Shown here in pieces: positions 1 to 8,998 of a stretch of 64,000 nucleotides of DNA. The notes beneath the pieces were generated by a model, which was not told the DNA's origin, ran no database searches, and was given only the letters and a program-made list of their open reading frames with translations. Source of the DNA: Tropicimonas_B omnivorans (GTDB taxonomy: Bacteria; Pseudomonadota; Alphaproteobacteria; Rhodobacterales; Rhodobacteraceae); NCBI RefSeq assembly GCF_031846565.1, contig NZ_JAVRHL010000002.1:744001-808000 (forward strand). The letters are read 5' to 3'. Position 1 is the first letter of the stretch. The number at the start of each line of letters is the position of its first letter. The translations under genes and the position numbers were made by a program.

Positions 1-879
1 GAACATCTGCAGGAGCCGCATCTTGTCCCCGCCGAGACCGGAGACGAGGGTGACGGCGGCGATGAGCGGCACCTTGTCCACCGCGCCGCGCAGCCAGAGG
101 TTGAACTTGCGATTGCTGCGCGACAGGTCGGATGCCGTTCCGCGCGCGGCCCAGAGCGTCTTCGCCTTCGTGGTGAACTTGTCGAGAACGAGGAACTCGG
201 CGTAGCGCCAGAGGGATTCCACGGCGAACTCGAAGATCCCGGCCATGTAATCCACCGCCTTCGAGGCGAAGGCCCCGAAGGAGGACAGGGTGCCCGAGAT
301 CGAGGATTTCGCCAGTTCGAACACGCCCGAGAGCATCGCCCGGTTCATCCCCGATTCGACGCCCTTCACCAGTGTCGATGGATGGCCGTAATTGATCCTG
401 ACGTTGTACCCGGCGACGTAGCTCCTCAGCTTCTGGACGAAGGATTTCCCGGCATTCCAGAGGTTTGCGACATCCCCGACGCTGTCGAGACTGTCGGCAT
501 CGTCCATCACCTGCGCCGCGATCCACAGGGCGAGGTTCTTGCTGAAGCTGATGAGCTCGTGCGGCCCGCCGAAGAGCTCTGCGATCTGGGAGCGGAGCTC
601 GGCCACGAAGGACGTCGCCCAGGACATCACCCTGGCAAATCCGGTCCCGGCGCCGTTCGCTCCCGCCGCGGCCGATCCGAACATCGTCAGCGGGTCGCCG
701 ATGGCCTCGTTGAAGTCGCCGAAGCCGTCCAGGCGGCGATTGGCGAGCGCGGTGAAGGCGCGGACGGAGCCGTTCACGGCCAGATCCGCGTAGGGCGATT
801 CAACGTCGACGCCCTGCCACAGGTAAATGACACCCTGCCGCGCGTTGCGGATGCCCGGCGGGCCCTGAAGTGCTTCCAT
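1..879 (-). CDS. Uncharacterised protein, N-terminal 293 residues (cut by window edge)
   Basis: A reading frame on the minus strand is open from an ATG at 877-879 through base 1 with no stop, so the gene continues left of the window. A GGAG lies about 8 bases upstream of the ATG, supporting the start. The codons are strongly GC-biased at third positions, like neighbouring genes. The protein begins MEALQGPPGIRN and is mostly predicted helix rich in Ala, Ser, Phe and Trp, with short hydrophobic stretches but no obvious signal peptide or long membrane segment. I recognise no domain or catalytic motif. It reads away from the suhB-type gene on the right, so the two probably share an intergenic promoter region (880-1046). 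Function unknown; that it is a real gene is likely. Confidence 0.75.
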   Translation of the reverse strand, partial: MEALQGPPGIRNARQGVIYLWQGVDVESPYADLAVNGSVRAFTALANRRLDGFGDFNEAIGDPLTMFGSAAAGANGAGTGFARVMSWATSFVAELRSQIAELFGGPHELISFSKNLALWIAAQVMDDADSLDSVGDVANLWNAGKSFVQKLRSYVAGYNVRINYGHPSTLVKGVESGMNRAMLSGVFELAKSSISGTLSSFGAFASKAVDYMAGIFEFAVESLWRYAEFLVLDKFTTKAKTLWAARGTASDLSRSNRKFNLWLRGAVDKVPLIAAVTLVSGLGGDKMRLLQMF

Positions 880-1046
880 GAAATGACTCCGGTTCTCGAG
901 ACCGCGGCCTGAATGATGGCCGGCGCGGCCACCTTAATCGCCGCCCCGCACCGCGCAAGCGCCCTTCGGTCCCCGCATCGCTTGTGTCCGCCGCTTCTTG
1001 TGGCCTATACCCCGCGCCTGACCGAACCTCCCCGGGAGAGCCGCCG

Positions 1047-1835
1047 ATGCAGGGCAGCGCAAACCTCAACGTGATGATGAAAGCCGCGCGCAAGGCCGGG
1101 CGCGGCCTCGTGCGGGATTTCGGCGAGGTCGAGAACCTCCAGGTCGGCCGCAAGGGCCCCGGAGATTTCGTGTCCCGCGCCGATATCACCGCCGAGAAGG
1201 TCATCCGCGAAGAGCTGACCCATGCCCGCCCGAATTACGGCTGGCTCGGCGAGGAGAGTGATCCGGTCGACGGCAAGGATCCCACGCGCCGCTGGATCGT
1301 CGATCCGCTCGATGGCACGACGAACTTCCTGCACGGCCTGCCGCACTGGGCCGTCTCCATCGCTCTGGAGCACAAGGGCGAGATCGTCGCCGGCGTGATC
1401 TACGATCCGACCAAGGACGAGATGTTCTATGCCGAGAAGGGGCAGGGCGCCTGGATGAACGAGCGCCGGATCCGCGTTTCCGGTCGCTTCCAGTTGTCCG
1501 AGGCCGTCTTCGCGGGCGGCATGCCGTTCGGCGCCAAGCGCACCCTGCCGGCCATGCTGCGCGACCTCGGGCGCCTGATGCCGGCCTGCGCAGGTCTTCG
1601 CCGCTGGGGCGCGGCGTCCCTGGACCTCGCCTATGTCGCCGCAGGGCGGTGCGAGGGGTTCTGGGAGCGGGAGCTGTCGCCGTGGGACATGGCCGCGGGC
1701 CTCGTCATCGTGCGCGAGGCGGGCGGCCTGATCGGCCCGATCCGCGAGGGGCAGAACATCCTCGAAAGCGGCGGCGTCATCGCCTGCAACGGCGATCTGT
1801 TCGAGCGCTTCGCCGGGATCATCCGCGAGGCCTGA
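1047..1835 (+). CDS. suhB: Inositol monophosphatase family protein (SuhB type)
   Basis: Mg2+-dependent phosphomonoesterase of the inositol-phosphatase superfamily, 262 residues, the usual family length. The sequence has the metal-binding GEES motif, the DPLDGTTNF motif followed by HGLPHWAVS, and the second metal motif WDMAAG near the C terminus, so all catalytic metal ligands appear present. I chose ATG 1047 (MQGSANLN) because a GGGAGAG sequence sits about 7 bases upstream; an in-frame GTG at 984 would add 21 unlikely residues. The family includes inositol-1-phosphatase and SuhB, which also associates with rRNA antitermination complexes in E. coli; the true substrate here cannot be told from sequence. 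It converges on the rhomboid gene, with 53 bases between stops. Confidence 0.9.
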   Translation: MQGSANLNVMMKAARKAGRGLVRDFGEVENLQVGRKGPGDFVSRADITAEKVIREELTHARPNYGWLGEESDPVDGKDPTRRWIVDPLDGTTNFLHGLPHWAVSIALEHKGEIVAGVIYDPTKDEMFYAEKGQGAWMNERRIRVSGRFQLSEAVFAGGMPFGAKRTLPAMLRDLGRLMPACAGLRRWGAASLDLAYVAAGRCEGFWERELSPWDMAAGLVIVREAGGLIGPIREGQNILESGGVIACNGDLFERFAGIIREA

Positions 1836-1888
1836 GCCGCGCCGCCCGGTCCTCCGATGGATCGGGTGCGCCCCCGCCGGCGCCCGGC

Positions 1889-2614
1889 TCAGCGCCGCCG
1901 AACCACCGGCACCCGGCTTTTGCTGTACCTGGCCTCCTCGTGCGGCGGGTGGCCATGGGTGCGCGACCAGAAGGCCATCGCGCCGCGCTTCAGCCAGACT
2001 GGCAGGGTCAGGGCAAGGCCGATGACGAAGCCGCCAGCATGGGCCCAGTACGCGACGCCGCCGCCCGTCGGATCGCTCCCCACCGAGTTGAACAGCTGAA
2101 GCGCGAACCAGCCGAGGAGCACGATCCAGGCCGGGATCGGGATCACCTTGAAGATGATGACGAAGATGAAGAGCACGTCGACCCGCGCCTTCGGGAAGAG
2201 CAGCAGGTACCCGCCCATCACGCCCGCGATGGCGCCCGAGGCTCCGACCGTCGGGACGGTCGAGTACGGCGCCGCCGCGACATGGGCGAGCCCCGCCCCG
2301 ATCCCGGCGGCGAGGTAGAAGCCCAGAAACCCCGCATGGCCCATCTCCTCCTCCAGGTTGTCGCCGAAGATCCAGAGGTAGAGCATGTTGCCCAAGAGGT
2401 GCATCCAGCCGGCATGCAGGAACATCGAGGTCACGAAGCTCAGCGGCGATGAGAGCGCCGGGATCAGCGCCCAGTCGGCGTAATAGGCGGCGAGACGCAT
2501 GGGGTCGTTCGCGATGCCGAGGGACATCAGGAAGATCGCGACATTCGCGGCGATCAGCGTCCAGACGACGTAGGGCCTGCCGCCCGAGGGATTGTGGTCG
2601 CGGATGGGGAACAT
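1889..2614 (-). CDS. Rhomboid family intramembrane serine protease
   Basis: A 241-residue polytopic membrane protein. The catalytic serine lies in GASGAIAG (Ser126) and the catalytic histidine in AHAGGF (His192); the preceding HAGWMHLLGN segment is the typical rhomboid H-x-x-x-H-x-x-x-N region in the second core helix. Six hydrophobic segments fit the basic bacterial rhomboid fold, without the extra C-terminal helix of some paralogues. These enzymes cleave transmembrane substrates in the inner membrane. The charged C-terminal tail is short. Gene is on the minus strand and ends facing the suhB-type gene; its start is 90 bases from the tRNA-Leu gene, which is transcribed divergently. The substrate is unknown. 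Confidence 0.92.
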   Translation of the reverse strand: MFPIRDHNPSGGRPYVVWTLIAANVAIFLMSLGIANDPMRLAAYYADWALIPALSSPLSFVTSMFLHAGWMHLLGNMLYLWIFGDNLEEEMGHAGFLGFYLAAGIGAGLAHVAAAPYSTVPTVGASGAIAGVMGGYLLLFPKARVDVLFIFVIIFKVIPIPAWIVLLGWFALQLFNSVGSDPTGGGVAYWAHAGGFVIGLALTLPVWLKRGAMAFWSRTHGHPPHEEARYSKSRVPVVRRR

Positions 2615-2704
2615 GGCGCGACGCTACATCCCGCCGCCGTGCCGTCAAGCGCAGGGAGGCGCTTGTGGGACCCCTCGGGGCTGTTCTATGCCTCTCCTCG
2701 CTGC

Positions 2705-2790
2705 GCGGGCGTGGCGGAATGGTAGACGCATGGCACTTAAAATGCTTGGGGCTGATGCCCGTGGGGGTTCGAGTCCCCCCGCCCGTACCA
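2705..2790 (+). tRNA. tRNA-Leu (anticodon UAA)
   Basis: An 86-base class II tRNA. The acceptor stem GCGGGCG pairs with CGCCCGT, followed by discriminator A and an encoded CCA. The anticodon loop CTTAAAA carries UAA (reads UUA/UUG). There is a long variable arm as expected for leucine, and the T-arm GGGGGTTCGAGTCCCCC is perfect. It lies in a gap between divergent or unrelated genes. No integrase or duplicated 3' end is visible, so there is no sign that it serves as an attachment site here. Confidence 0.95.
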
Positions 2791-2953
2791 GCGTCTCGCG
2801 GACCGGTGGAGACATCTCGGATGCAGCTCCGCCGGGGCGGGCGCCCGTTCCGCTTCCAATGGGCCGCAGTGCCGGGAGGGTCCCGAGCCCGGACCGGTCC
2901 GATCAGCCACGGGCGGTAATGCGCCCGGGCCGCCCCGCCTCGAGGAGGACGAC

Positions 2954-3619
2954 GTGACGAGACCAGACACACCTCGCGCCCTTGTCACGGGCGGAAACCG
3001 GGGGATCGGACGGGCCATCGCGGCCGCCCTGATCGCTGAGGGCTGCGCCGTAACGATCACCGCGCGGGATCCGGCCGCGGGGGAAGCGGCGGCGGAGGCG
3101 CTCGGCTGCGACTGGATGCGGGCGGACGTGGCCGAGCCGGAAACGCTCCACGGCCTGATCGATATGCCTTTCGACATTCTCGTGAACAATGCCGGGATCC
3201 TTCCCGAGGGCTCCCTTCTGGACAATCCCGAAGGGTTCGTGGACGCGATGGCGGTGATGGTGACGGGTCCCTTCCTGCTCATCCGCGCGCTGGCGCCCGG
3301 CATGGGACGTCGGGGCTGGGGCCGGATCGTCAATTTGTCCTCGAGCATGGGCAGCTTCGCCTCCGGCCTTTCGGGGCCGAACGGCTACGGGATCGCGAAG
3401 GCCGCGCTGAACGCGCTGACGCATGTCCTGCCGCGGGACCTGCCGGAGGGCGTGAAGATCAACGCGATGGACCCCGGTTGGGTCGCGACACGGATGGGCG
3501 GCGAGCACGCGCCCGGCGATCCCGAAGATGCAGCGGCCGAAGCGGTGCGGCTCGCGCTTCTGCCCGAGGATGGACCGACGGGCGGGTTCTGGCGTCACGG
3601 ATATCGGGCCGAATGGTAG
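2954..3619 (+). CDS. SDR family NAD(P)-dependent oxidoreductase
   Basis: A 221-residue short-chain dehydrogenase/reductase. The Rossmann nucleotide motif TGGNRGIG is at residues 12-19, NNAG follows the fourth strand, and the catalytic Ser/Tyr/Lys are in NLSSSMGS and YGIAKAALN. A DPGWVATRMGG segment follows, typical of classical SDRs. Start is GTG 2954, preceded by GAGGAGGA. The arginine after the glycine motif suggests possible NADPH preference, but this is inference. Stop is only 10 bases before murD, so the two may be co-transcribed, though no cell-wall role is implied by the family. Substrate cannot be assigned. Confidence 0.88.
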   Translation: MTRPDTPRALVTGGNRGIGRAIAAALIAEGCAVTITARDPAAGEAAAEALGCDWMRADVAEPETLHGLIDMPFDILVNNAGILPEGSLLDNPEGFVDAMAVMVTGPFLLIRALAPGMGRRGWGRIVNLSSSMGSFASGLSGPNGYGIAKAALNALTHVLPRDLPEGVKINAMDPGWVATRMGGEHAPGDPEDAAAEAVRLALLPEDGPTGGFWRHGYRAEW

Positions 3620-3629
3620 GGAGATCGGC

Positions 3630-5036
3630 ATGATCAGGGTCAGGGGACACGAGGGCGAGCGCATCGCCGTTCTGGGGCTGGGCCGGTCGGGCCTCTCCGC
3701 GGCGAAGGCCCTCAGGGCGGGCGGCGCGCTGCCGCTGTGCTGGGATGACGGCGCCTCGGGGCGTGCCGCGGCGGAGGCGGAAGGACTGGACCTTCTCGAT
3801 CCGACCGCGCCCGGCGCCCTCGAAGGCGTCGCCGCCATGATCGTCTCGCCCGGAATTCCGCATCTCTACCCCGCGCCCCATCCGGCGGTGCTCGCTGCGC
3901 TGAAGTCCGGCGTGCCGCTCGACAACGATATTGGCCTCTTCTTCCGCTCTTGGGCGGAGGAGGGCTGGGAGAGCTTCGATCTACCGCCGAAGGTGATCGC
4001 GGTCACGGGGTCCAACGGCAAGAGCACGACCTCCGCCCTCATCGCCCATATCCTGCGCGAGGCGGGGCGGGACGTTCAGCTCGCCGGCAATATCGGCGTC
4101 GGCGTGCTCGACTGCGCGCCGGCGGTGAACGGGTCGATCGCGGTGCTCGAGCTGTCCTCCTACCAGACCGATCTTGCCCGCGCGCTGACCCCGGATATCG
4201 CCGTCTTCATCAACCTCTCCCCCGACCATCTCGACCGTCACGGCGGCATGGGCGGGTATTTCGCCGCCAAGCGCAGGCTGTTCGCCGAGGGCGGGCCGGA
4301 CCGCGCCGTGGTGGGGGTGGACGAGGCAGAGGGCCTTTATCTCGCCGGTCAGCTCGCCGAGGGGCCGGGAGACGACCGGGTCATCCGCATCTCCGCCGCC
4401 GGCAAGCTCGACGGGCCGGGCTGGACGGTCCATGCGCGCAAGGGTTTTCTGTCCGAGCGGCGGAAGTCGCGCCAGGTGTCCTCCGCCGATCTGCGCGAGC
4501 TTCCGGGCCTGCCGGGGGCGCACAATCACCAGAACGTCTGCGCCGCCTGGGCCGCCGTCCGCTCCCTCGGCCTGTCGCCCTCGGTGATCAAGGGCGCGCT
4601 GGCCACCTTCACGGGCCTGCCGCACCGCTCGCAGCCGGTGGGCGAGGCGGGGGGCATTCGCTTCGTCAACGACAGCAAGGCGACGAACGTGGACGCCGCG
4701 TCCCGCGCGCTCCAGGCCTTCGACAAGGTGCGCTGGATCTGCGGCGGTCTGATGAAGGAGGGAGGCCTCGACCTTCTGCACCCGCATCTGGACCGCGTGG
4801 CGAAGGCGTACGTGATCGGTCGGGAGGCCGAGGCATTTGCCCTGGCGCTGGGGCCGGGGGTGACGTCGGAGGTCTGCACCACGATGGCACAAGCGGTCGC
4901 GCGGGCGGCGGAAGAGGCGGAGCCGGGAGAGACGGTCCTCCTCGCCCCGGCAGCGGCGTCCTTCGACCAGTACGACAACTTCGAAAAACGCGGCGAGGAC
5001 TTCGCCAGCGAAGTCGCGCGCGCCCTGGCGGGCTGA
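3630..5036 (+). CDS. murD: UDP-N-acetylmuramoylalanine--D-glutamate ligase
   Basis: Adds D-glutamate to UDP-MurNAc-L-Ala in the cytoplasmic branch of peptidoglycan synthesis, using ATP. 468 residues, normal for MurD. The N-terminal UDP-binding domain has VLGLGRSGLSA, the central ATPase domain has the Mur-ligase P-loop VTGSNGKSTTSAL, and the ELSSYQ and NLSPDHLDRHG segments are typical; the C-terminal domain carries NDSKATN. ATG 3630 was chosen over upstream in-frame starts because of a GGGAG just upstream and because homology starts there. Unusually for a dcw cluster, mraY and murF are not upstream, and a flavin monooxygenase separates it from ftsW. Confidence 0.96.
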   Translation: MIRVRGHEGERIAVLGLGRSGLSAAKALRAGGALPLCWDDGASGRAAAEAEGLDLLDPTAPGALEGVAAMIVSPGIPHLYPAPHPAVLAALKSGVPLDNDIGLFFRSWAEEGWESFDLPPKVIAVTGSNGKSTTSALIAHILREAGRDVQLAGNIGVGVLDCAPAVNGSIAVLELSSYQTDLARALTPDIAVFINLSPDHLDRHGGMGGYFAAKRRLFAEGGPDRAVVGVDEAEGLYLAGQLAEGPGDDRVIRISAAGKLDGPGWTVHARKGFLSERRKSRQVSSADLRELPGLPGAHNHQNVCAAWAAVRSLGLSPSVIKGALATFTGLPHRSQPVGEAGGIRFVNDSKATNVDAASRALQAFDKVRWICGGLMKEGGLDLLHPHLDRVAKAYVIGREAEAFALALGPGVTSEVCTTMAQAVARAAEEAEPGETVLLAPAAASFDQYDNFEKRGEDFASEVARALAG

Positions 5037-5322
5037 GGGGCCGCACCCGGAGAACCTCCGCTGGCACCGGGAAAACGTCTTTGGCAGCAGCATGCCGGAG
5101 GGGCGGGCCCCGTGGGGCACCTTGGGCTGAGGGGGGCACCTGGGTGAGGCGCTGCCGAGAAGGATCCGGCACGGCAAGAGGGCGCCGCTCCGCTTGCCGG
5201 TGGCATGTTCGCCGGGTGGGGCCCCGGGGAGGAAACGAGCCGGGCGCGCCGCAGGGGAAAGGGTTGGGGCGTCTTGCGTGCTGGCGGCGTATGCCTACGT
5301 CAGTGAACAAAGGAGTTCACCC

Positions 5323-6324
5323 ATGCAGTATTCCGTCCTCGATCTGTCCCCCGTGCCCGAGGGGCACGATGCCGCCGAAGCGATCGCCAACACCGTCGAT
5401 CTCGCGCGCCACGCCGAGGCGCAGGGCTATCGTCGCTTCTGGATGGCAGAGCATCACAACATGCCCGGCATCGCCTCCGCCGCGACCTCCGTCCTGATCG
5501 GCCATGTCGCCGGGGCCACCGAGCGCATTCGCGTGGGCGCAGGCGGCATCATGTTGCCGAACCATTCGCCGCTGATGATCGCCGAGGCCTTCGGAACGCT
5601 TGCGACGATCCATGGCGACCGGATCGATCTCGGCCTCGGGCGCGCTCCGGGGACGGACATGGCCACGGCGCGGGCTCTGCGGCGGGGCGGTGGAAACGGC
5701 GAGGAGTTTCCGAACGACGTCGTCGAGCTGATGAACTATCTCGGCGCGCCGCGCGAGGGCGCGCGGGTGCGGGCACTTCCGGGCGAGGGAACGCACGTGC
5801 CGGTCTGGATCCTCGGCTCGTCGCTCTACGGTGCGGAGCTGGCGGCGATGCTGGGGCTGCCCTACGCCTTTGCCAGCCACTTCGCTCCGCAGGCGCTGGA
5901 GCAGGCGCGGGAGCTCTATCGGACGCGTTTTCAGCCGGGCGCGCTGGATCAGCCCCGCTTCATGCTCGCGATCAACGTCTTCGCCGCCGAGAGCGACGCG
6001 CGCGGGGCTTACCTCCGCTCGTCCATCCAGCAGGCGTTCGCGCGGCTGCGTCTCGGTCAGCCGGGCAAGTTGCCGCGCCCGGTGGACGACGTGACCCAGA
6101 TCCTGCCGGCGCAGGCCGTCGAGATGGCGGACGAGGCGCTGAGGATCACCGCCGTTGGCGGTCCGCAGACGGTGCGGGACAGGCTCGAGGCGCTGATCGC
6201 CGAGCATCGTCCGGACGAGGTGATCCTCACCGGGCAGATCCACGACCACGAGGCGCGCAAGGAGAGCTTCGAGCGCGCGGCAGATATCCTGAGGGATCTG
6301 GGGGCGGAACGCGCGGCGGCGTGA
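5323..6324 (+). CDS. LLM class (luciferase-like) flavin-dependent oxidoreductase
   Basis: A 333-residue protein of the bacterial luciferase-like flavin monooxygenase family, (beta/alpha)8 barrel fold using FMNH2. The N-terminal LDLSPVPEG start, the WMAEHHNMPG segment, RIRVGAGGIMLPNHSPL and the GRAPGTD motif are all typical of this class (YhbW-like group). ATG 5323 is preceded by AGGAG at 5311-5315. It stands alone between murD and ftsW, with 286 bases upstream and 380 downstream, which looks like an insertion in the usual dcw order. Its substrate is unknown; a role in cell-wall synthesis is not suggested by the family. Confidence 0.9.
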   Translation: MQYSVLDLSPVPEGHDAAEAIANTVDLARHAEAQGYRRFWMAEHHNMPGIASAATSVLIGHVAGATERIRVGAGGIMLPNHSPLMIAEAFGTLATIHGDRIDLGLGRAPGTDMATARALRRGGGNGEEFPNDVVELMNYLGAPREGARVRALPGEGTHVPVWILGSSLYGAELAAMLGLPYAFASHFAPQALEQARELYRTRFQPGALDQPRFMLAINVFAAESDARGAYLRSSIQQAFARLRLGQPGKLPRPVDDVTQILPAQAVEMADEALRITAVGGPQTVRDRLEALIAEHRPDEVILTGQIHDHEARKESFERAADILRDLGAERAAA

Positions 6325-6704
6325 GGGGCGCTGTTCGCCCACGGTCGTAGTCCCTTTCCGGCCTCTGATCCCGGGCGAGGGGGGGGGCTAGGTGACGGGG
6401 GGCGCCTGGATGACGCGGGGCGCCGTCATCGGCAGGCCCATGGGGCAGGGCAGGGGGTTGGTCGTCGGCCGACCTTCACGACTGTCTCCCGGAGATCTCC
6501 CCCGGGCCGAGCCCACGTTCCGGCGCGGCCCGGCCGGCCCTCGTCCCGGTCACAACAGGGCACCTCCCCGCCGCCCGATTGAACGCTCCGGGAAAAGCAA
6601 TCGATCCCGGCGCGCATTTTCCTAGAATCCTAGTGGGTGCTGCGCTACTGTCACTCTCACGAGATCCGGATAACCGGACAGGCAGAGCAGTTGGGCAGTA
6701 ATCC
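6325..6704. other. Intergenic region, 380 bp, between LLM oxidoreductase and ftsW
   Basis: No convincing gene. The left half is low-complexity G-rich sequence containing a 7-bp hairpin (GATGACG at 6409-6415 against CGTCATC at 6424-6430). The right end, about 6615-6660, is less GC-rich and contains CCTAGAATCCTAG, so a promoter for the ftsW-murG-murC block plausibly lies there, but I cannot define -35/-10 boxes with confidence. A segment near 6512-6540 resembles one at 46884-46910 (see findings). Confidence 0.5.
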
Positions 6705-7871
6705 ATGACGGAAATGGTCTATGGCGCCGTGCCGATGCGCACGGGCGATGCAGTATTGCCGCGTTGGTGGCGCACGATCGACAAATGGACCATGTCCTGC
6801 ATCTTCCTCCTCTTCGGGGTGGGGTTGCTTCTGGGCCTCGCGGCCTCTCCGCCGCTGGCGGAGCGCAACGGGCTCGACCCGTTCTACTACGTCGAGCGGC
6901 AGATCTTCTTCGGCGGCGTCGCGATGGCCGTCATGCTGGTCGTGTCGATGATGACGCCGGATGCGGTGCGCCGCTGGGCGGTGGTGGGCTTCCTGATCAC
7001 CCTCGTCTCTCTTCTCCTGCTGCCGGTTTTCGGCACCGATTTCGGCAAGGGTGCCACGCGCTGGTTTTCCTTCGGCTTCGCCTCGGTGCAGCCGTCCGAG
7101 TTCCTCAAGCCCGCCTTCGTCGTCGTCTGCGCCTGGATGCTGTCCGCGGGGCAGGAGCCGGGCGGGCCTCCGGGCAAGACGTTGTCGCTGTGCGTGACGA
7201 TCCTCGTCGTCGCCCTGCTCGTGCTGCAGCCCGATTTCGGCCAGTCGGCGCTGATCGTCTTCGCCTGGGGCGTGATGTACTTCATCGCCGGCGCGCCGAT
7301 CCTGCTGCTCATGGGACTGGCGGGCTGCGCGGTCCTGTTCGGGATCGGGGCCTATTCTTCCTCCGAACACTTCGCCCGCAGGATCGACGGCTTCCTGTCC
7401 CCCGAGATCGATCCGCGTACCCAGCTCGGCTATGCCACCAACGCCATCCAGGAGGGCGGCTTCTTCGGCGTCGGCGTCGGCGAGGGGCAGGTCAAGTGGT
7501 CGCTGCCGGACGCGCATACCGACTTCATCATCGCAGTCGCGGCGGAGGAGTACGGCGTGGTCCTCGTGAGCTTCATCATCCTGCTCTACACCGTCATCGT
7601 GGTGCGCTCGCTGATGCGGCTGATGAAGGAGCGCGATCCCTTCACACGCCTCGCCGGTGCCGGGCTTGCCTGCATCTTCGGCGTGCAGGCGATGATCAAC
7701 ATGGGCGTCGCGGTCCGGCTCCTGCCGGCGAAGGGGATGACCTTGCCCTTCGTCAGCTACGGCGGCTCCTCCCTGATCGCGGGCGGTCTTCTCGTCGGCA
7801 TGCTGCTTGCGATGACCCGGGCTCGGCCGCAGGGCGAGATCGGCGACATCCTGCTGCGGCGGGGCCGTTGA
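6705..7871 (+). CDS. ftsW: Probable peptidoglycan glycosyltransferase FtsW (SEDS family)
   Basis: Divisome SEDS protein that polymerises lipid II into septal glycan together with a class B penicillin-binding protein. 388 residues with about ten hydrophobic segments. Diagnostic motifs are present: QPSEFLKPAF, LQPDFGQSAL, the GVGVGEGQVKWSLPDAHTDFI loop, and GMTLPFVSYGGSS near the C terminus. The last helix is followed by a short Arg-rich tail. ATG 6705 was taken as start; no strong Shine-Dalgarno is visible. The stop is one base from the murG start, so the two are translationally coupled. ftsW, murG and murC form a tight run on the plus strand. Confidence 0.95.
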   Translation: MTEMVYGAVPMRTGDAVLPRWWRTIDKWTMSCIFLLFGVGLLLGLAASPPLAERNGLDPFYYVERQIFFGGVAMAVMLVVSMMTPDAVRRWAVVGFLITLVSLLLLPVFGTDFGKGATRWFSFGFASVQPSEFLKPAFVVVCAWMLSAGQEPGGPPGKTLSLCVTILVVALLVLQPDFGQSALIVFAWGVMYFIAGAPILLLMGLAGCAVLFGIGAYSSSEHFARRIDGFLSPEIDPRTQLGYATNAIQEGGFFGVGVGEGQVKWSLPDAHTDFIIAVAAEEYGVVLVSFIILLYTVIVVRSLMRLMKERDPFTRLAGAGLACIFGVQAMINMGVAVRLLPAKGMTLPFVSYGGSSLIAGGLLVGMLLAMTRARPQGEIGDILLRRGR

Positions 7872-7872
7872 G

Positions 7873-8994
7873 ATGGGTGCGGCACCCCTGATCGTCATCG
7901 CCGCCGGCGGAACCGGCGGCCACATGTTCCCTGCTCAGGCGCTGGCAGAGGCGATGCTGGCGCGCGGCTGGCGGGTCTCGCTCTCCACCGATGCGCGCGG
8001 CGCACGCTATACCGGGGGCTTTCCGCCCGAGGTCGAGATCCAGCGCGTCTCCTCGGCGACCCCCTCCCGCGGCGGACTGCTCGGCAAGGCGACGGTCGGC
8101 CCGCGCGTGGCCGCCGGAACGCTGAGCGCCATGACCCGGATGATGCGCGATCGCCCCGCGATCGTGGTGGGCTTCGGCGGATACCCAGCGATCCCTGCCA
8201 TGGCGGCGGCGACGGCGTTGCGGCTGCCGCGCATGATCCACGAGCAGAACGGGGTTCTCGGCCGGGTGAACCAGATCTTCGCGAAGCGCGTGAACGCGGT
8301 CGCGTGCGGGACGTGGCCGACGGAGCTGCCGGAGAACGTCGAGGGCGTCCATACGGGCAACCCGGTGCGCGCGCGTGTCCTGGAGAGGGCCGAGGCGGCC
8401 TACATTCCGCCCGGCGACTACCCGATGTCGGTGCTCGTCATCGGCGGATCGCAGGGCGCGAAGATCCTGTCCGACGTGGTGCCGCCGGCCATCGCCGCGC
8501 TGCCGCTGGAGACGGTGCGCAACATCCGCGTCGCCCACCAGGCGCGCGGCGAGGATATCGAACGGGTCGCCACGTATTACGCCGAGCACGCGATCGATGC
8601 CGAGGTCGAGCCCTTCTTCGACGACCTGCCGCGCCGGATGACGGAGGCGCAGCTCGTGATCTCCCGCGCCGGCGCCTCCTCGGTCGCGGACATCTCGGTG
8701 ATCGGGCGCCCCTCGATCCTCGTGCCGCTCGCCGCCGCGATCCGCGACGAGCAGAGCGCCAATGCCCGCGGCCTCGCCGATGCCGGCGGCGCCATCGTGA
8801 TGCCGGAGCGCCTGTTCGAGGTCGAAGCCCTGTCGGAGCAGATCTCCGGCGTGCTGTCGAACCCGGCCGCGGCGCTCGGGATGTCCCGTGCGGCGCTGTC
8901 GCAGGGACGACCGGACGCCACCGACCGGCTGGTCGAGCTGGTGCTCGAATTGACAGGGGATGCAACCTCTGCTCAGGGACGGAAAGGACACTGA
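7873..8994 (+). CDS. murG: UDP-N-acetylglucosamine--undecaprenyl-pyrophosphoryl-MurNAc-pentapeptide transferase
   Basis: Converts lipid I to lipid II at the inner face of the membrane. 373 residues, GT-B fold. The N-terminal IAAGGTGGHMFPA is the G-loop that binds the lipid-I pyrophosphate. VGFGGYPAIPAM and HEQNGVLGRVNQ are MurG signatures, and VIGGSQGAKILS opens the C-terminal UDP-GlcNAc-binding domain; the donor-binding helix RAGASSVADIS is also present. The start codon follows the ftsW stop by one base. It ends 4 bases before murC. Confidence 0.96.
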   Translation: MGAAPLIVIAAGGTGGHMFPAQALAEAMLARGWRVSLSTDARGARYTGGFPPEVEIQRVSSATPSRGGLLGKATVGPRVAAGTLSAMTRMMRDRPAIVVGFGGYPAIPAMAAATALRLPRMIHEQNGVLGRVNQIFAKRVNAVACGTWPTELPENVEGVHTGNPVRARVLERAEAAYIPPGDYPMSVLVIGGSQGAKILSDVVPPAIAALPLETVRNIRVAHQARGEDIERVATYYAEHAIDAEVEPFFDDLPRRMTEAQLVISRAGASSVADISVIGRPSILVPLAAAIRDEQSANARGLADAGGAIVMPERLFEVEALSEQISGVLSNPAAALGMSRAALSQGRPDATDRLVELVLELTGDATSAQGRKGH

Positions 8995-8998
8995 ATAA

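Noticed and set aside
382..912. Plus-strand open frame of 176 codons at the left edge
   Set aside because: It is antisense to the minus-strand frame that has a ribosome site and natural protein composition over 879 bases.
2705..3619. tRNA-Leu as an integration site for a mobile element
   Set aside because: No integrase gene and no duplicated tRNA 3' end are seen nearby; the following genes are ordinary chromosomal ones.
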